Origin: Subdoligranulum variabile
Lineage (GTDB): Bacteria > Bacillota > Clostridia > Oscillospirales > Ruminococcaceae
Assembly: GCA_004554775.1 (NCBI GenBank)
Contig: SFKI01000004.1
Coordinates: 149,332 to 213,331, forward strand
Direction: 5' to 3'
Length of the DNA: 64,000 nt
In this document: positions 35,974 to 43,648 of the stretch, in pieces
Layout of the letters: each line of letters opens with the position of its first letter
Position numbering within the stretch: the stretch's first letter is position 1
Made by a program: the position numbers and the translations under genes
Notes under the pieces: model-generated
Databases searched by the model: none
What the model was told of the DNA's origin: nothing
The model's input: the letters and a program-made list of their open reading frames with translations, nothing else

Positions 35974-37302
35974 ATGCGTGATATGACAAAGGGTGCCCCG
36001 CTGGGGCACCTGTTCTTTTATGCGGTGCCGCTCCTGCTGGGCAACTGGCTGCAACTGGCCTATAATGCGGTCGATTCCATCATCGCGGGCCGCTTCATCG
36101 GGCAAGACGCCCTCGCGGCCGAGGGCATTGCGGGCCCGGTGATGAACCTCGTCATCCTGGCCATCAGCGGCTTGTGCATCGGTGCCGGTGTGCTGATGAG
36201 CGAAGCATTTGGTGCCAAAAACGAGGAAACCTTGAAAGAAACATTGGCAACGACCCTGCTGTTTGGCGCGGCGCTCTGCTGCGCCGTGGCGCTGCTGGGC
36301 GTTGCCGCTGCACCGCTGATCCTGCGCGGCCTGGCCGTTCCTGACGAAATCATGCGCAGCACCGACGTTTACCTGCGTATTACCTTTTTGGGTGCGCCGT
36401 TTACGTTTTTTTATAACGCGCTGGCCGCTGGGCTGAAAAGTGTCGGCGACTCCAAAACGCCGTTGAAATTCCTTGCATTCTCGGCGGTACTCAACGCCGC
36501 GCTGGATATCGTGCTTATCGGCGGGTTGGGCTTTGGGATTGTATGCAGCGCCGTCACCACCGTGGTGGCCGAAGCCGCCAGCGCCATCATGGCCGCGTGG
36601 TACATGGTGCGCCGCGTGCCGCAGCTTTGCCCCGCGCGCAGCCAGTGGCGCATCCGCCCGGCGCTGCTGGGCCGCATTTTGCAGTACGGCGCAGTCACGG
36701 CCTTGCAGCAGGCGGTGCAGCCTGTGTGCAAGGTGCTGATCCAGGGCCAGGTCAACGCACTGGGCGTGCAGGCCATCGCGGCGTTCAACGCCGTCACCCG
36801 CGTGGATGATTTCGCGTTCACCCCGCAGCAAAGCATCGCCACCGCCATCACGACCTACATCGCCCAAAACCGCGGTGCCGGGCAAAAGCAGCGCATCCGC
36901 CCGGGCTTCCGCGTCGGCATCCGGCTTGAGTTGTGTTACTGGCTGTTGGTCGGCAGCCTGACCTGGCTGCTGCGCGCGCCCATCGTCAGCCTGTTTGTGG
37001 CAGGGGAGGGCGCCGCCGAGATCGTTGCGCTTGGCAGCCAATACCTGGGCTACATGGCGTTGTTCTACGCCCTGCCCGCGCTGACCAACGGCTTCCAGGG
37101 CTTCTACCGCGGCATGGGCAAGATGACCACTACCCTCATCGGCACCTGCCTGCAAGCGGGTCTGCGCGCCGCCGGTGCCGCCCTGCTGGCCCCCCGCATC
37201 GGCCTGCACGGCATCGCCTATGCCTGCGCCTTTGGCTGGTGCGTCATGCTCTGCTTCGAGATCCCGTACTATTTCTACACCTGCAAGAAACAAACCCTGT
37301 AA
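35974..37302 (+). CDS. MATE family efflux transporter
   Basis: Twelve-helix Na+ or H+ driven multidrug/metabolite exporter of 442 residues. The N-terminal half begins TKGAPLGHLFFYAVPLLLGNWLQLAYNAVDSIIAGRFIGQDALAAEGIAGPV. The second half restarts the pseudo-repeat at RILQYGAVTALQQAVQPVCKVLIQGQVNALG. The gene starts five bases after the glycosyltransferase. The substrate is unknown. It differs from the second MATE gene at 50906. Confidence 0.92.
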   Translation: MRDMTKGAPLGHLFFYAVPLLLGNWLQLAYNAVDSIIAGRFIGQDALAAEGIAGPVMNLVILAISGLCIGAGVLMSEAFGAKNEETLKETLATTLLFGAALCCAVALLGVAAAPLILRGLAVPDEIMRSTDVYLRITFLGAPFTFFYNALAAGLKSVGDSKTPLKFLAFSAVLNAALDIVLIGGLGFGIVCSAVTTVVAEAASAIMAAWYMVRRVPQLCPARSQWRIRPALLGRILQYGAVTALQQAVQPVCKVLIQGQVNALGVQAIAAFNAVTRVDDFAFTPQQSIATAITTYIAQNRGAGQKQRIRPGFRVGIRLELCYWLLVGSLTWLLRAPIVSLFVAGEGAAEIVALGSQYLGYMALFYALPALTNGFQGFYRGMGKMTTTLIGTCLQAGLRAAGAALLAPRIGLHGIAYACAFGWCVMLCFEIPYYFYTCKKQTL

Positions 37303-37346
37303 AAAACGCCCCCGCCTGACATCGCAACAGTAGGCGGGGGTGTTTT
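37303..37346. terminator. Bidirectional terminator between MATE and nrdD
   Basis: AACGCCCCCGCCT (37305-37317) pairs with AGGCGGGGGTGTT (37332-37344), with A-rich and T-rich flanks on opposite sides. It serves two convergent genes. Confidence 0.85.
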
Positions 37347-37360
37347 AAATATTTTGAAAA

Positions 37361-39538
37361 TTACAGATGCAGCACGCGGTCTTTGATTTCGGCGGTGCGG
37401 CCCTGGTTCCAGAACTGGGTGCCGATGTAACCGCAGGTGCGGCGGGCAACATTCAGCTTGTTCTGGTCACGGTTGTGGCACTTGGGGCACTCCCAAACAA
37501 GCTTGCCGTCCTCCTGTACAATGCTGATCTCACCATCGTAGCCGCACACCTGGCAGTAGTCGCTCTTGGTGTTCAGCTCGGCGTACATGATGTTCTCGTA
37601 GATGAACTGCATCACCTTGATAACAGCCTCAAGGTTATCCTGCATGTTGGGTACTTCCACGTAGCTGATGGCACCGCCCGGGGACAGGCGCTGGAACTCG
37701 CTCTCGAATTTCAGCTTGGTAAAGGCGTCGATCTGCTCGGTCACGTGGACGTGGTAGGAGTTGGTGATATAGTTGCGGTCGGTGATGCCGGGCACCATGC
37801 CAAAACGCTTTTGCAGGCACTTGGCAAACTTGTAGGTGGTGGATTCCAGCGGGGTGCCGTACAGGCTGAAGTCGATGTTATGCTGTTCTTTCCACTTGGT
37901 GCAGGCATCGTTCATGTGCTGCATCACGTTCAGCGCAAAGGGCTTGGCGGCGGGGTCAGTGTGGCTCTTGCCGGTCATATACTTGCAGCACTCGTATAGG
38001 CCTGCATAGCCCAGGCTGATGGTGGAGTAACCGCCGTACAGCAGCTTGTCGATCGGCTCGCCTTTCTTCAGGCGGGCCAGCGCGCCGTACTGCCACAGGA
38101 TGGGGGCGGCGTCGCTCAGGGTGCCCTTCAGGCGGTTGTGGCGGCACATCAGGGCCTTGTGGCAAAGCTCAAGGCGCTCGTCGAAGATCTTCCAGAACTT
38201 ATCAAAATCGCCGCCGCTGGACAGGGCCACGTCCACCAGGTTGATGGTGACAACGCCCTGGTTGAAGCGGCCATAATACTTGGGCTTGCCGTTCTCGTCC
38301 ACGTAGGGGGTCAGGAAGCTGCGGCAGCCCATGCAGGTGAAGCAATGGCCCTCGCCATTTTTGTCCACCTTGTATTCCAGCATCTTCTTTTCGCTGATAT
38401 AGTCAGGCACCATGCGCTTGGCGGTGCACTTGGCAGCCAGCTTGGTCAGGTAATAGTAGGGCTGGCCCTCGTAGATGTTGTCGTTTTCCAGCACGTAAAT
38501 CAGCTTGGGGAACGCGGGCGTGATCCAGACACCGGCCTCGTTCTTGACGCCCTGATAGCGCTGGCGCAGCATTTCCTCAATGACGATGGCCAGGTCGGAC
38601 TTCAAGCGCTGGTTGTCACCGGCTTCGTTCAGATACATGAACACGGTGATGAACGGGGCCTGGCCGTTGGTGGTCATCAGGGTGACGACCTGATACTGGA
38701 TGGTCTGCACCCCGCGTTTGATTTCTTCGCGCAGGCGCTTTTCAACGATCTCGGAAAGCTTCTCCTCGCCCGGGGCAATGCCCAGGTCCTGCATCTCGGC
38801 TTCGACGTCGCGGCGGATCTTCTTGCGGCTGACGTCGACAAAGGGGGCCAGGTGGGTCAGGCTGATGCTCTGGCCGCCGTACTGGCTGGACGCGACCTGC
38901 GCGATGATCTGGGTGGCAATGTTGCAGGCGGTGGAGAAGGAATGCGGCTTTTCGATCAGCGTGCCGCTGATGACGGTGCCGTTTTGCAGCATGTCGTCGA
39001 GGTTGACGAGGTCGCAGTTGTGCATGTGCTGAGCGTAGTAGTCGGCATCATGGAAGTGGATGATGCCCTCCTCGTGCGCCTTAACGATCTCCGGGGGCAG
39101 CAGCATACGCATGGTCAGGTCCTTGCTGACCTCGCCGGCCATGTAATCGCGCTGCACGCTGTTGACGGTGGGGTTTTTGTTGGAGTTCTCCTGCTTGACT
39201 TCCTCGTTGTTGCACTCGATCAGCGAGAGGATCTTGTCATCTGTCGTGTTGTGGGTGCGCTTCAGGCTCTGCACATAGCGGTAGGTGATGTATTTACGGG
39301 CAACCTCAAAGGCGCCGGTCCGCATGATCTCATCCTCGACCAGATCCTGGATCTCCTCGACGTTCATCGCGTGGCTGCGGGACAGGCAGCTAGTCTGCAC
39401 GTGGTCGCTGATCTCGATGATCTGCTCCTTGGTCAAACGCTGGCTTTCCGGCACGACATGGTTGGCCTTGGTAATGGCTGCAATGATCTTGGTAATGTCG
39501 AAGACGGCCTCGCTGCCGTTGCGTTTGATGATTTTCAT
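37361..39538 (-). CDS. nrdD: Anaerobic ribonucleoside-triphosphate reductase (class III)
   Basis: Glycyl-radical enzyme making dNTPs without oxygen, 725 residues. The N-terminal ATP-cone runs from KIIKRNGSEAVFDITKIIAAI to about residue 90. The catalytic domain follows. Near the C terminus, CQVCGYDGEI...CPKCHNRD binds zinc and RRTCGYIGTQFW carries the radical Gly. The start is the ATG at 39538, with AGGAG upstream; longer open sequence covers the promoter. It is transcribed away from its activase gene nrdG, with an NrdR-like palindrome between them. Confidence 0.96.
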   Translation of the reverse strand: MKIIKRNGSEAVFDITKIIAAITKANHVVPESQRLTKEQIIEISDHVQTSCLSRSHAMNVEEIQDLVEDEIMRTGAFEVARKYITYRYVQSLKRTHNTTDDKILSLIECNNEEVKQENSNKNPTVNSVQRDYMAGEVSKDLTMRMLLPPEIVKAHEEGIIHFHDADYYAQHMHNCDLVNLDDMLQNGTVISGTLIEKPHSFSTACNIATQIIAQVASSQYGGQSISLTHLAPFVDVSRKKIRRDVEAEMQDLGIAPGEEKLSEIVEKRLREEIKRGVQTIQYQVVTLMTTNGQAPFITVFMYLNEAGDNQRLKSDLAIVIEEMLRQRYQGVKNEAGVWITPAFPKLIYVLENDNIYEGQPYYYLTKLAAKCTAKRMVPDYISEKKMLEYKVDKNGEGHCFTCMGCRSFLTPYVDENGKPKYYGRFNQGVVTINLVDVALSSGGDFDKFWKIFDERLELCHKALMCRHNRLKGTLSDAAPILWQYGALARLKKGEPIDKLLYGGYSTISLGYAGLYECCKYMTGKSHTDPAAKPFALNVMQHMNDACTKWKEQHNIDFSLYGTPLESTTYKFAKCLQKRFGMVPGITDRNYITNSYHVHVTEQIDAFTKLKFESEFQRLSPGGAISYVEVPNMQDNLEAVIKVMQFIYENIMYAELNTKSDYCQVCGYDGEISIVQEDGKLVWECPKCHNRDQNKLNVARRTCGYIGTQFWNQGRTAEIKDRVLHL

Positions 39539-39629
39539 GCTTACACTCCTAAACAACGTTGAATCTATATCTGATATACAAAACGTATAAAAGTTCCAAA
39601 CGTACAAAGCTCGTTCTGCGAGCAAATCT

Positions 39630-39658
39630 ATCTTATCGCAGCGGGGGCGAAAAGTCAA
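39630..39658 (-). promoter_or_regulatory. nrdD promoter
   Basis: On the minus strand TTGACT (39653-39658), a 17-bp spacer and TAAGAT (39630-39635) face nrdD. The leader is about 85 bases. Confidence 0.7.
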
Positions 39659-39663
39659 GCGGC

Positions 39664-39687
39664 AACACCACAATATATTGTGGTGTT
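39664..39687. promoter_or_regulatory. NrdR-box-like perfect palindrome
   Basis: A perfect 24-bp palindrome, AACACCACAATA followed by its reverse complement, with the core CACAATATATTGTG typical of NrdR boxes. It starts five bases upstream of the nrdD -35 box. Only one copy is evident; NrdR usually binds paired boxes. The regulator itself is not in the window. Confidence 0.8.
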
Positions 39688-39862
39688 ACATGAAGGAACG
39701 CCAAAATGTTGCATTTTATTCGTTCCAACGATGAAAAAGCCAAACCTACAACCACGTAGAAAATCAGCCGCAAATTTTAGCTATTTTGAGGAGAAGTTCA
39801 CAATTGGCAAGATTTTATACGCAGCATCGTATAAAACAACGCTTCGTCCGTCCGGGCGGGGC

Positions 39863-39891
39863 TTGCAGTGTGCGGCATAAGCTGGTATACT
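39863..39891 (+). promoter_or_regulatory. nrdG promoter
   Basis: TTGCAG (39863-39868), 17 bp and TATACT (39886-39891) lie 100 bases before the nrdG start codon. Confidence 0.65.
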
Positions 39892-39990
39892 GTTAGCAGA
39901 TATTGAACCGTCAAAACAAAAAAACACAAGATATTGATACGATACTGCATAGGCAGTGATTCGGTATTTTATAAAGGAGAGCCTTGCCCT

Positions 39991-40539
39991 ATGAACTACG
40001 CTACTATCAAATACTGCGATATCGCCAACGGCGAGGGGGTGCGCACCAGCCTGTTTGTCTCGGGCTGCCGCCGCCACTGCCCCAACTGCTTCAACGCTGT
40101 TGCGTGGGATTTTAACTACGGTGAGCCCTTTACCAAAGAGGTTCGCAACAAAATTCTGGAAAGCCTGGCCCCCGGCTACATCAACGGGCTTTCGCTGCTG
40201 GGCGGTGAGCCGTTCGAGCCGGAAAACCAGCGCGAACTGCTGCCGTTTGTCAAAAATGTCAAGGCGCTGTACCCCCACAAGACGATCTGGTGCTACACCG
40301 GCAACCATTTTGAGCAAGAGATCTTGCAACCCGGCCCCGGTCGCTGCGAAGTGACCGATGAGTTCCTACAATATATAGATGTCCTCGTCGACGGCGATTT
40401 TGTGCAGGACAAGTACGATATCAGCCTGCGGTTCCGCGGGTCCAGCAACCAGCGCATCATTGATATGAACCGCACCCGTGCCGCCGGGCAGGTGGTGCTG
40501 TGGCAGGACGACCCCCTCTTTGCAGACCACAAGATGTAG
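39991..40539 (+). CDS. nrdG: Anaerobic ribonucleotide reductase activating protein
   Basis: Radical-SAM activase that installs the glycyl radical on NrdD. The 182 residues begin MNYATIKYCDIANGEGVRTSLFVSGCRRHCPNCFN, split here as the family start and the CxxxCxxC iron-sulfur motif (CRRHCPNC). SLLGGEPFEPEN and DVLVDGDFVQDKYD follow. AAAGGAG precedes ATG 39991; open frame further upstream covers the promoter. Usually it is downstream of nrdD on the same strand; here it is divergent. Confidence 0.95.
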   Translation: MNYATIKYCDIANGEGVRTSLFVSGCRRHCPNCFNAVAWDFNYGEPFTKEVRNKILESLAPGYINGLSLLGGEPFEPENQRELLPFVKNVKALYPHKTIWCYTGNHFEQEILQPGPGRCEVTDEFLQYIDVLVDGDFVQDKYDISLRFRGSSNQRIIDMNRTRAAGQVVLWQDDPLFADHKM

Positions 40540-40548
40540 TAAATACAC

Positions 40549-40590
40549 AAAGGCCCCCACCAGGAATGGTATCCCGGAGGGGGCCTTTTT
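40549..40590. terminator. Terminator between convergent nrdG and YoaK gene
   Basis: AAGGCCCCC pairs with GGGGGCCTT around a loop of about 20 bases and is followed by TTT. The A-rich left flank lets it act in both directions. Confidence 0.8.
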
Positions 40591-40597
40591 ATGCCTG

Positions 40598-41296
40598 TTA
40601 TTTGGTTTCCTGGCGGGCTTGCTCTTCATCTTGGATGAACATGAAGCACAGACTCACCAGCAGCAGCGCGCAGCTGAACCAGATGGTTCGGTTGCCAAAC
40701 ACCGCCACGCCCTGTGCGCCCAGCCCGGCACCGATGGCAAACAGCAGAATCACGCCGAAATAGTGCAGCGCCTTATACAGCGCCTTTTTATCATGCAGGT
40801 GGAAGCAGACCACCAGTGATTCCATGCCGCTGCGCAGATTGCCGATGCACATGGTGCTGGCGAACGGGTAGCCGTGCACCTTGCGGAACGCCTGCACCTG
40901 CATCGCGCAGGCAAACGACACCAGCGCATTGGCGGCCATATCAAGCGTGTTGGGGATGAACCCGACGCCGAACAGCAGCAGAATTTCCACCACCAGCACC
41001 AGCTGCCGCCAGTGCAGGCGTTTGGCCTCGCGGTAGCGGATGCGGATGGCTTCGGCCACCGCTACGCCCAGCGCAAAGGAGAGCAGCGGCACCAGATAGT
41101 GCAGCACCCGCGCAAGGTTGCCGTCAAACGCGGCCTGGCTCATCAGCACGATGTTGCCGGTCTGCGCGTTGGCAAACACCTTGCCGCGCCCAATATAGGT
41201 GTAGGCGTCCTGCAAGCCGCCGGACGCCGAAAGAAACATCACGGTGCGGAATGCTTCGCTCATCTGCCCGCGATGGTGCCAGAGTTTTTGTGCCAT
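40598..41296 (-). CDS. YoaK/DUF1275 family membrane protein
   Basis: A 232-residue membrane protein with about six helices, matching DUF1275. The signature ASGGLQDAYTYIGRGKVFANAQTGNIVLMSQAA is seen in pieces near the N terminus, and HGYPFASTMCIGNLRSGMESLV in the second half. The molecular function is not established. The tail is charged and cytoplasmic. It is convergent with nrdG and monocistronic. Confidence 0.9.
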   Translation of the reverse strand: MAQKLWHHRGQMSEAFRTVMFLSASGGLQDAYTYIGRGKVFANAQTGNIVLMSQAAFDGNLARVLHYLVPLLSFALGVAVAEAIRIRYREAKRLHWRQLVLVVEILLLFGVGFIPNTLDMAANALVSFACAMQVQAFRKVHGYPFASTMCIGNLRSGMESLVVCFHLHDKKALYKALHYFGVILLFAIGAGLGAQGVAVFGNRTIWFSCALLLVSLCFMFIQDEEQARQETK

Positions 41297-41495
41297 GAAT
41301 GACCCCTCTTACCTTATTATATAAATACATCTGATACGCTGCCCATTATAACGCGGCGGGCGCGCGGTGTAAAGCTGCAAAAAACAAAAGCCGCAGGTTG
41401 TACCAAAAAAGTAGCGAAAAGCAGGGAAGTAACCAACCGCCTGCTAACAGACGGAGATAACTTTTGTACAAAACGCAGAATCTTGTAAAAGGGTA
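41297..41495. other. Intergenic region, no gene seen
   Basis: About 200 AT-rich bases between the YoaK gene's 5' end and the next promoter. A TTATAAT on the minus strand near 41345 could be the YoaK -10 box. Nothing else is recognised. Confidence 0.4.
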
Positions 41496-41524
41496 TTACA
41501 CGGTAGACGTTTTTGCGGTATACT
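41496..41524 (+). promoter_or_regulatory. Promoter upstream of the DUF2798 gene
   Basis: TTACAC (41496-41501), 17 bp and TATACT (41519-41524) would start a leader of about 110 bases. Confidence 0.6.
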
Positions 41525-41551
41525 TGCTTCACTTTCCAACGCAGTGAGACA

Positions 41552-41602
41552 ACAGCCGCCAGGCGTCGCAACGAGTTGTGCGATGCCGGGCGGCTGTTTT
41601 TT
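41552..41602 (+). terminator. Terminator-like hairpin in the DUF2798 leader
   Basis: ACAGCCGCC (41552-41560) pairs with GGCGGCTGT (41589-41597), followed by TTTTT. Between them GGCGTCGCA...TGCGATGCC forms an inner imperfect stem. It lies after the promoter and before the gene, so it may be an attenuator or end a short RNA. I recognise no riboswitch class. Confidence 0.65.
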
Positions 41603-41639
41603 GCTGGAAAAAAATATATGGATAGAGGAGTCAATTACA

Positions 41640-42114
41640 ATGCCGCAAACAAAAAAAACAGGAAATCGTCTACACCGTCATGATGGTCTGTGTCATGGTC
41701 TATGGCATGGTCTGCTACAATATCGCGCTGGATGTGGGCGGGATGCAGAACTTCATCTTTTTGGCAGCCTTCAGTGAGCTGCCCATCATGGGTGTGATCG
41801 CCTTTTTGCTGGATACCTTTTTGGTAGGCCCCACGGCCATGCGTATTGCCACAGGCTGGTTTACCCCCGGCAAGGATAAGCAGGTTTTTCTGGTCATGGC
41901 CATCTCCTGCCTGTCTGCCTGGATGATGTGCCCGCTGATGAGCTTTTTTGCCACGCTGCTGTTTAAGGACAGCCATAACGCCCAGTTCTTTGCCATCTGG
42001 GTGCAGACCACCATGCTGAACTACCCCGCCGCATTCCTGTGGCAGCTGGTGACCGCAGGTCCGCTGGTGCGTACGGTGTTTGGTGCGGGGCTGAAAGTAA
42101 TCCGCAAAGAGTGA
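41640..42114 (+). CDS. DUF2798-type membrane protein, reading frame shifted at an A8 tract
   Basis: A membrane protein with about four helices (MMVCVMVYGMVCYNIALDVGGMQ, PIMGVIAFLLDTFLVGP, VFLVMAISCLSAWMMCPLMSFF, PAAFLWQLVTAGPLV) matching the DUF2798 family. GAGGAG and the ATG at 41640 start the peptide MPQTKK, but the eight A's at 41651-41658 place it out of frame with the rest. With seven A's it would read MPQTKKQEIVYTVMMV. The in-frame ATG at 41680 lies inside the first helix and lacks a ribosome site. Indel, phase variation or transcript slippage are all possible. Confidence 0.75.
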
Positions 42115-42167
42115 TAAATAAAAAACACATTCCCGAATCTGTACTAATAAAAGTGCACAAAAGACAC

Positions 42168-42195
42168 TTGCCATATTTGGTGAAAGTGCTATAAT
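42168..42195 (+). promoter_or_regulatory. Promoter of the V-ATPase operon
   Basis: TTGCCA (42168-42173), a 16-bp spacer and TATAAT (42190-42195) lie 50 bases before the first operon start codon. Confidence 0.75.
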
Positions 42196-42244
42196 ACGGA
42201 CGAAACCCGGAAAATCCCAAAATTCCAGAAATGAGGTGCATGGG

Positions 42245-42577
42245 ATGAAAGATGTGAACGATCTGATGCAGGCGATCCTCGAGATGGACGCCGCCCAGCG
42301 CAAGGCCAGCGAGAAAGCCAGGGCCGAGCGCGCGGCGCGGCTGGCCGCCCTGGACGCCAGCAAACAGGCGATCGCTGCCGAGTGCGACGCCAAAGCCCAG
42401 GCTGATGCCGATGCCGCTGCCAAAGCAGCCGATGCCGCCAACGCCGAGGCCCGCGCCGCCTTAGACAAAGAATGTGAACAGGCGGCTGCTGCCATGGCAG
42501 CCCAGGCCGAACAGCACAAAGCTGAGTGGACGGCGGAACTGGTGCGCCGCGCCTTGGCCGGGGAGGCTGCACAATGA
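42245..42577 (+). CDS. V-type ATPase peripheral-stalk subunit (G/H-like)
   Basis: A 110-residue, Ala/Lys/Glu-rich, almost wholly helical protein (MQAILEMDAAQRKASEKARAERAARLAALDASK...). This is typical of the coiled-coil stalk partner of subunit E, called NtpF in Enterococcus. Assignment rests on composition and position at the head of the operon. GAGGTG precedes ATG 42245. The stop overlaps the subunit C start (ATGA). Confidence 0.75.
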   Translation: MKDVNDLMQAILEMDAAQRKASEKARAERAARLAALDASKQAIAAECDAKAQADADAAAKAADAANAEARAALDKECEQAAAAMAAQAEQHKAEWTAELVRRALAGEAAQ

Positions 42578-43632
42578 ACCACGCGAGCGGCAAAGCCAGC
42601 AACGCTGTGCTGGCAAAGGCCCGCGCACTGTATGGACGCCGCCTGCGGGCCGAGGATTACCGCCGCCTGGCGGATTGCCGCACGATGACAGAGCTTGCCA
42701 ACGAACTGAAAGCTCTGCCGCTGTACGCCCACACGCTGGCCGAGGTCAACCCCACCTATGCCCGCCGCGCCCAGCTGGAAAACCTGCTGCGGCAAAGCCA
42801 GTACGAACGGTTCGACAGTCTGTGCCGGTACGACCGCAGCGCAGGCAGCAGCGTCTACCAATATCTGACGCTCTGCTGCGAGGTCGACGAGCTGACCGCC
42901 GCGCTGCGCTGCTTGGATGCAGGCCGCCCCGGCGATTACCTGTACCGCCTGCCGGACTTTTTGGAGCAGCGCTGCAGCATTGACCTGTACGCGCTGGCAA
43001 AGGCTACCGACCTGGCAAGCCTGCTGGCAGCGGTGCAGGGCACGCCCTGGCAAAAGGTGCTGGCCCCGCTGGAGAACGCCAAGCCGGATCGCGGCCTGAC
43101 TGCCCAGGCGGAACCCTTACTGCAAGAGTACCGCCACCGCGCGCTGGTCGCCATGGCACCCAAGCCCGCCAAACAGGGCGAGCAGCCCGGCCTGCGCGAG
43201 CTGATCGAGCTTGAGTGCGATACCTCGGCAGTGTCCAACGCCGCGCGGCTTATCCGCGTGGGGGCTTCTGCCACAACGGTGCGCAATGCCTGCCGCCGCG
43301 ATTGCAGCGCCCTGACGGCGCAGGAGTGGGATTACCTGCTTGCCGCGCCGGACCTGCCCACGTTCAAGCAGCGGTTCGCCCAAACCAGTTACGGCCCGCT
43401 GCTGGCCCACCACGATTACACCGTGCTGAAGGAAGGCTTCTTCCGCTACCGCACCGACTGGTGCCGGAAATGGCTGCGGTTCTCCACCGACCCGACGCTG
43501 GTCATGATGTGCTACATCTGGCTGGCCCAGTGCGAGGTGCAGAACCTCAACCATATCATCGAGGGTGTGCATTACAAACTGCCCGCCGATGAGGTTTTAG
43601 CCCTGCTGATCGGCTACGACGAACACGATTGA
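42574..43632 (+). CDS. ntpC: V-type ATPase subunit C
   Basis: Funnel-shaped subunit linking the rotor axle to the membrane ring, 352 residues, mostly helical (AC39/subunit d family). It begins SNAVLAKARALYGRRLRAEDYRRLADCRTMTELANEL and ends with LNHIIEGVHYKLPADEVLALL, matching the family's C-terminal segment. It overlaps the preceding gene by four bases. Here it lies before subunit I, whereas many operons place it after E. Confidence 0.88.
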   Translation: MNHASGKASNAVLAKARALYGRRLRAEDYRRLADCRTMTELANELKALPLYAHTLAEVNPTYARRAQLENLLRQSQYERFDSLCRYDRSAGSSVYQYLTLCCEVDELTAALRCLDAGRPGDYLYRLPDFLEQRCSIDLYALAKATDLASLLAAVQGTPWQKVLAPLENAKPDRGLTAQAEPLLQEYRHRALVAMAPKPAKQGEQPGLRELIELECDTSAVSNAARLIRVGASATTVRNACRRDCSALTAQEWDYLLAAPDLPTFKQRFAQTSYGPLLAHHDYTVLKEGFFRYRTDWCRKWLRFSTDPTLVMMCYIWLAQCEVQNLNHIIEGVHYKLPADEVLALLIGYDEHD

Positions 43633-43648
43633 AAGGAGTGTGAACGGA

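Larger units (their letters stand above)
39539..39990. other. Divergent nrdD/nrdG control region
   Basis: About 450 bases without a supported gene. Besides the two promoters and the central palindrome, it holds a 9-bp inverted repeat, TTTTATACG-N6-CGTATAAAA (39813-39836), and a small hairpin GCTCG-N5-CGAGC in the nrdD leader (about 39609-39623). A 66-codon frame at 39680-39880 crosses the palindrome and lacks a family or ribosome site. Confidence 0.6.

Noticed and set aside
39680..39880. A 66-codon plus-strand frame between nrdD and nrdG
   Set aside because: It starts inside the NrdR-like palindrome, has no ribosome site and no recognisable domain.
41552..41602. Known riboswitch (ykkC, preQ1) in the DUF2798 leader
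   Set aside because: The conserved bases of those classes are not seen; only a terminator-like hairpin is supported.
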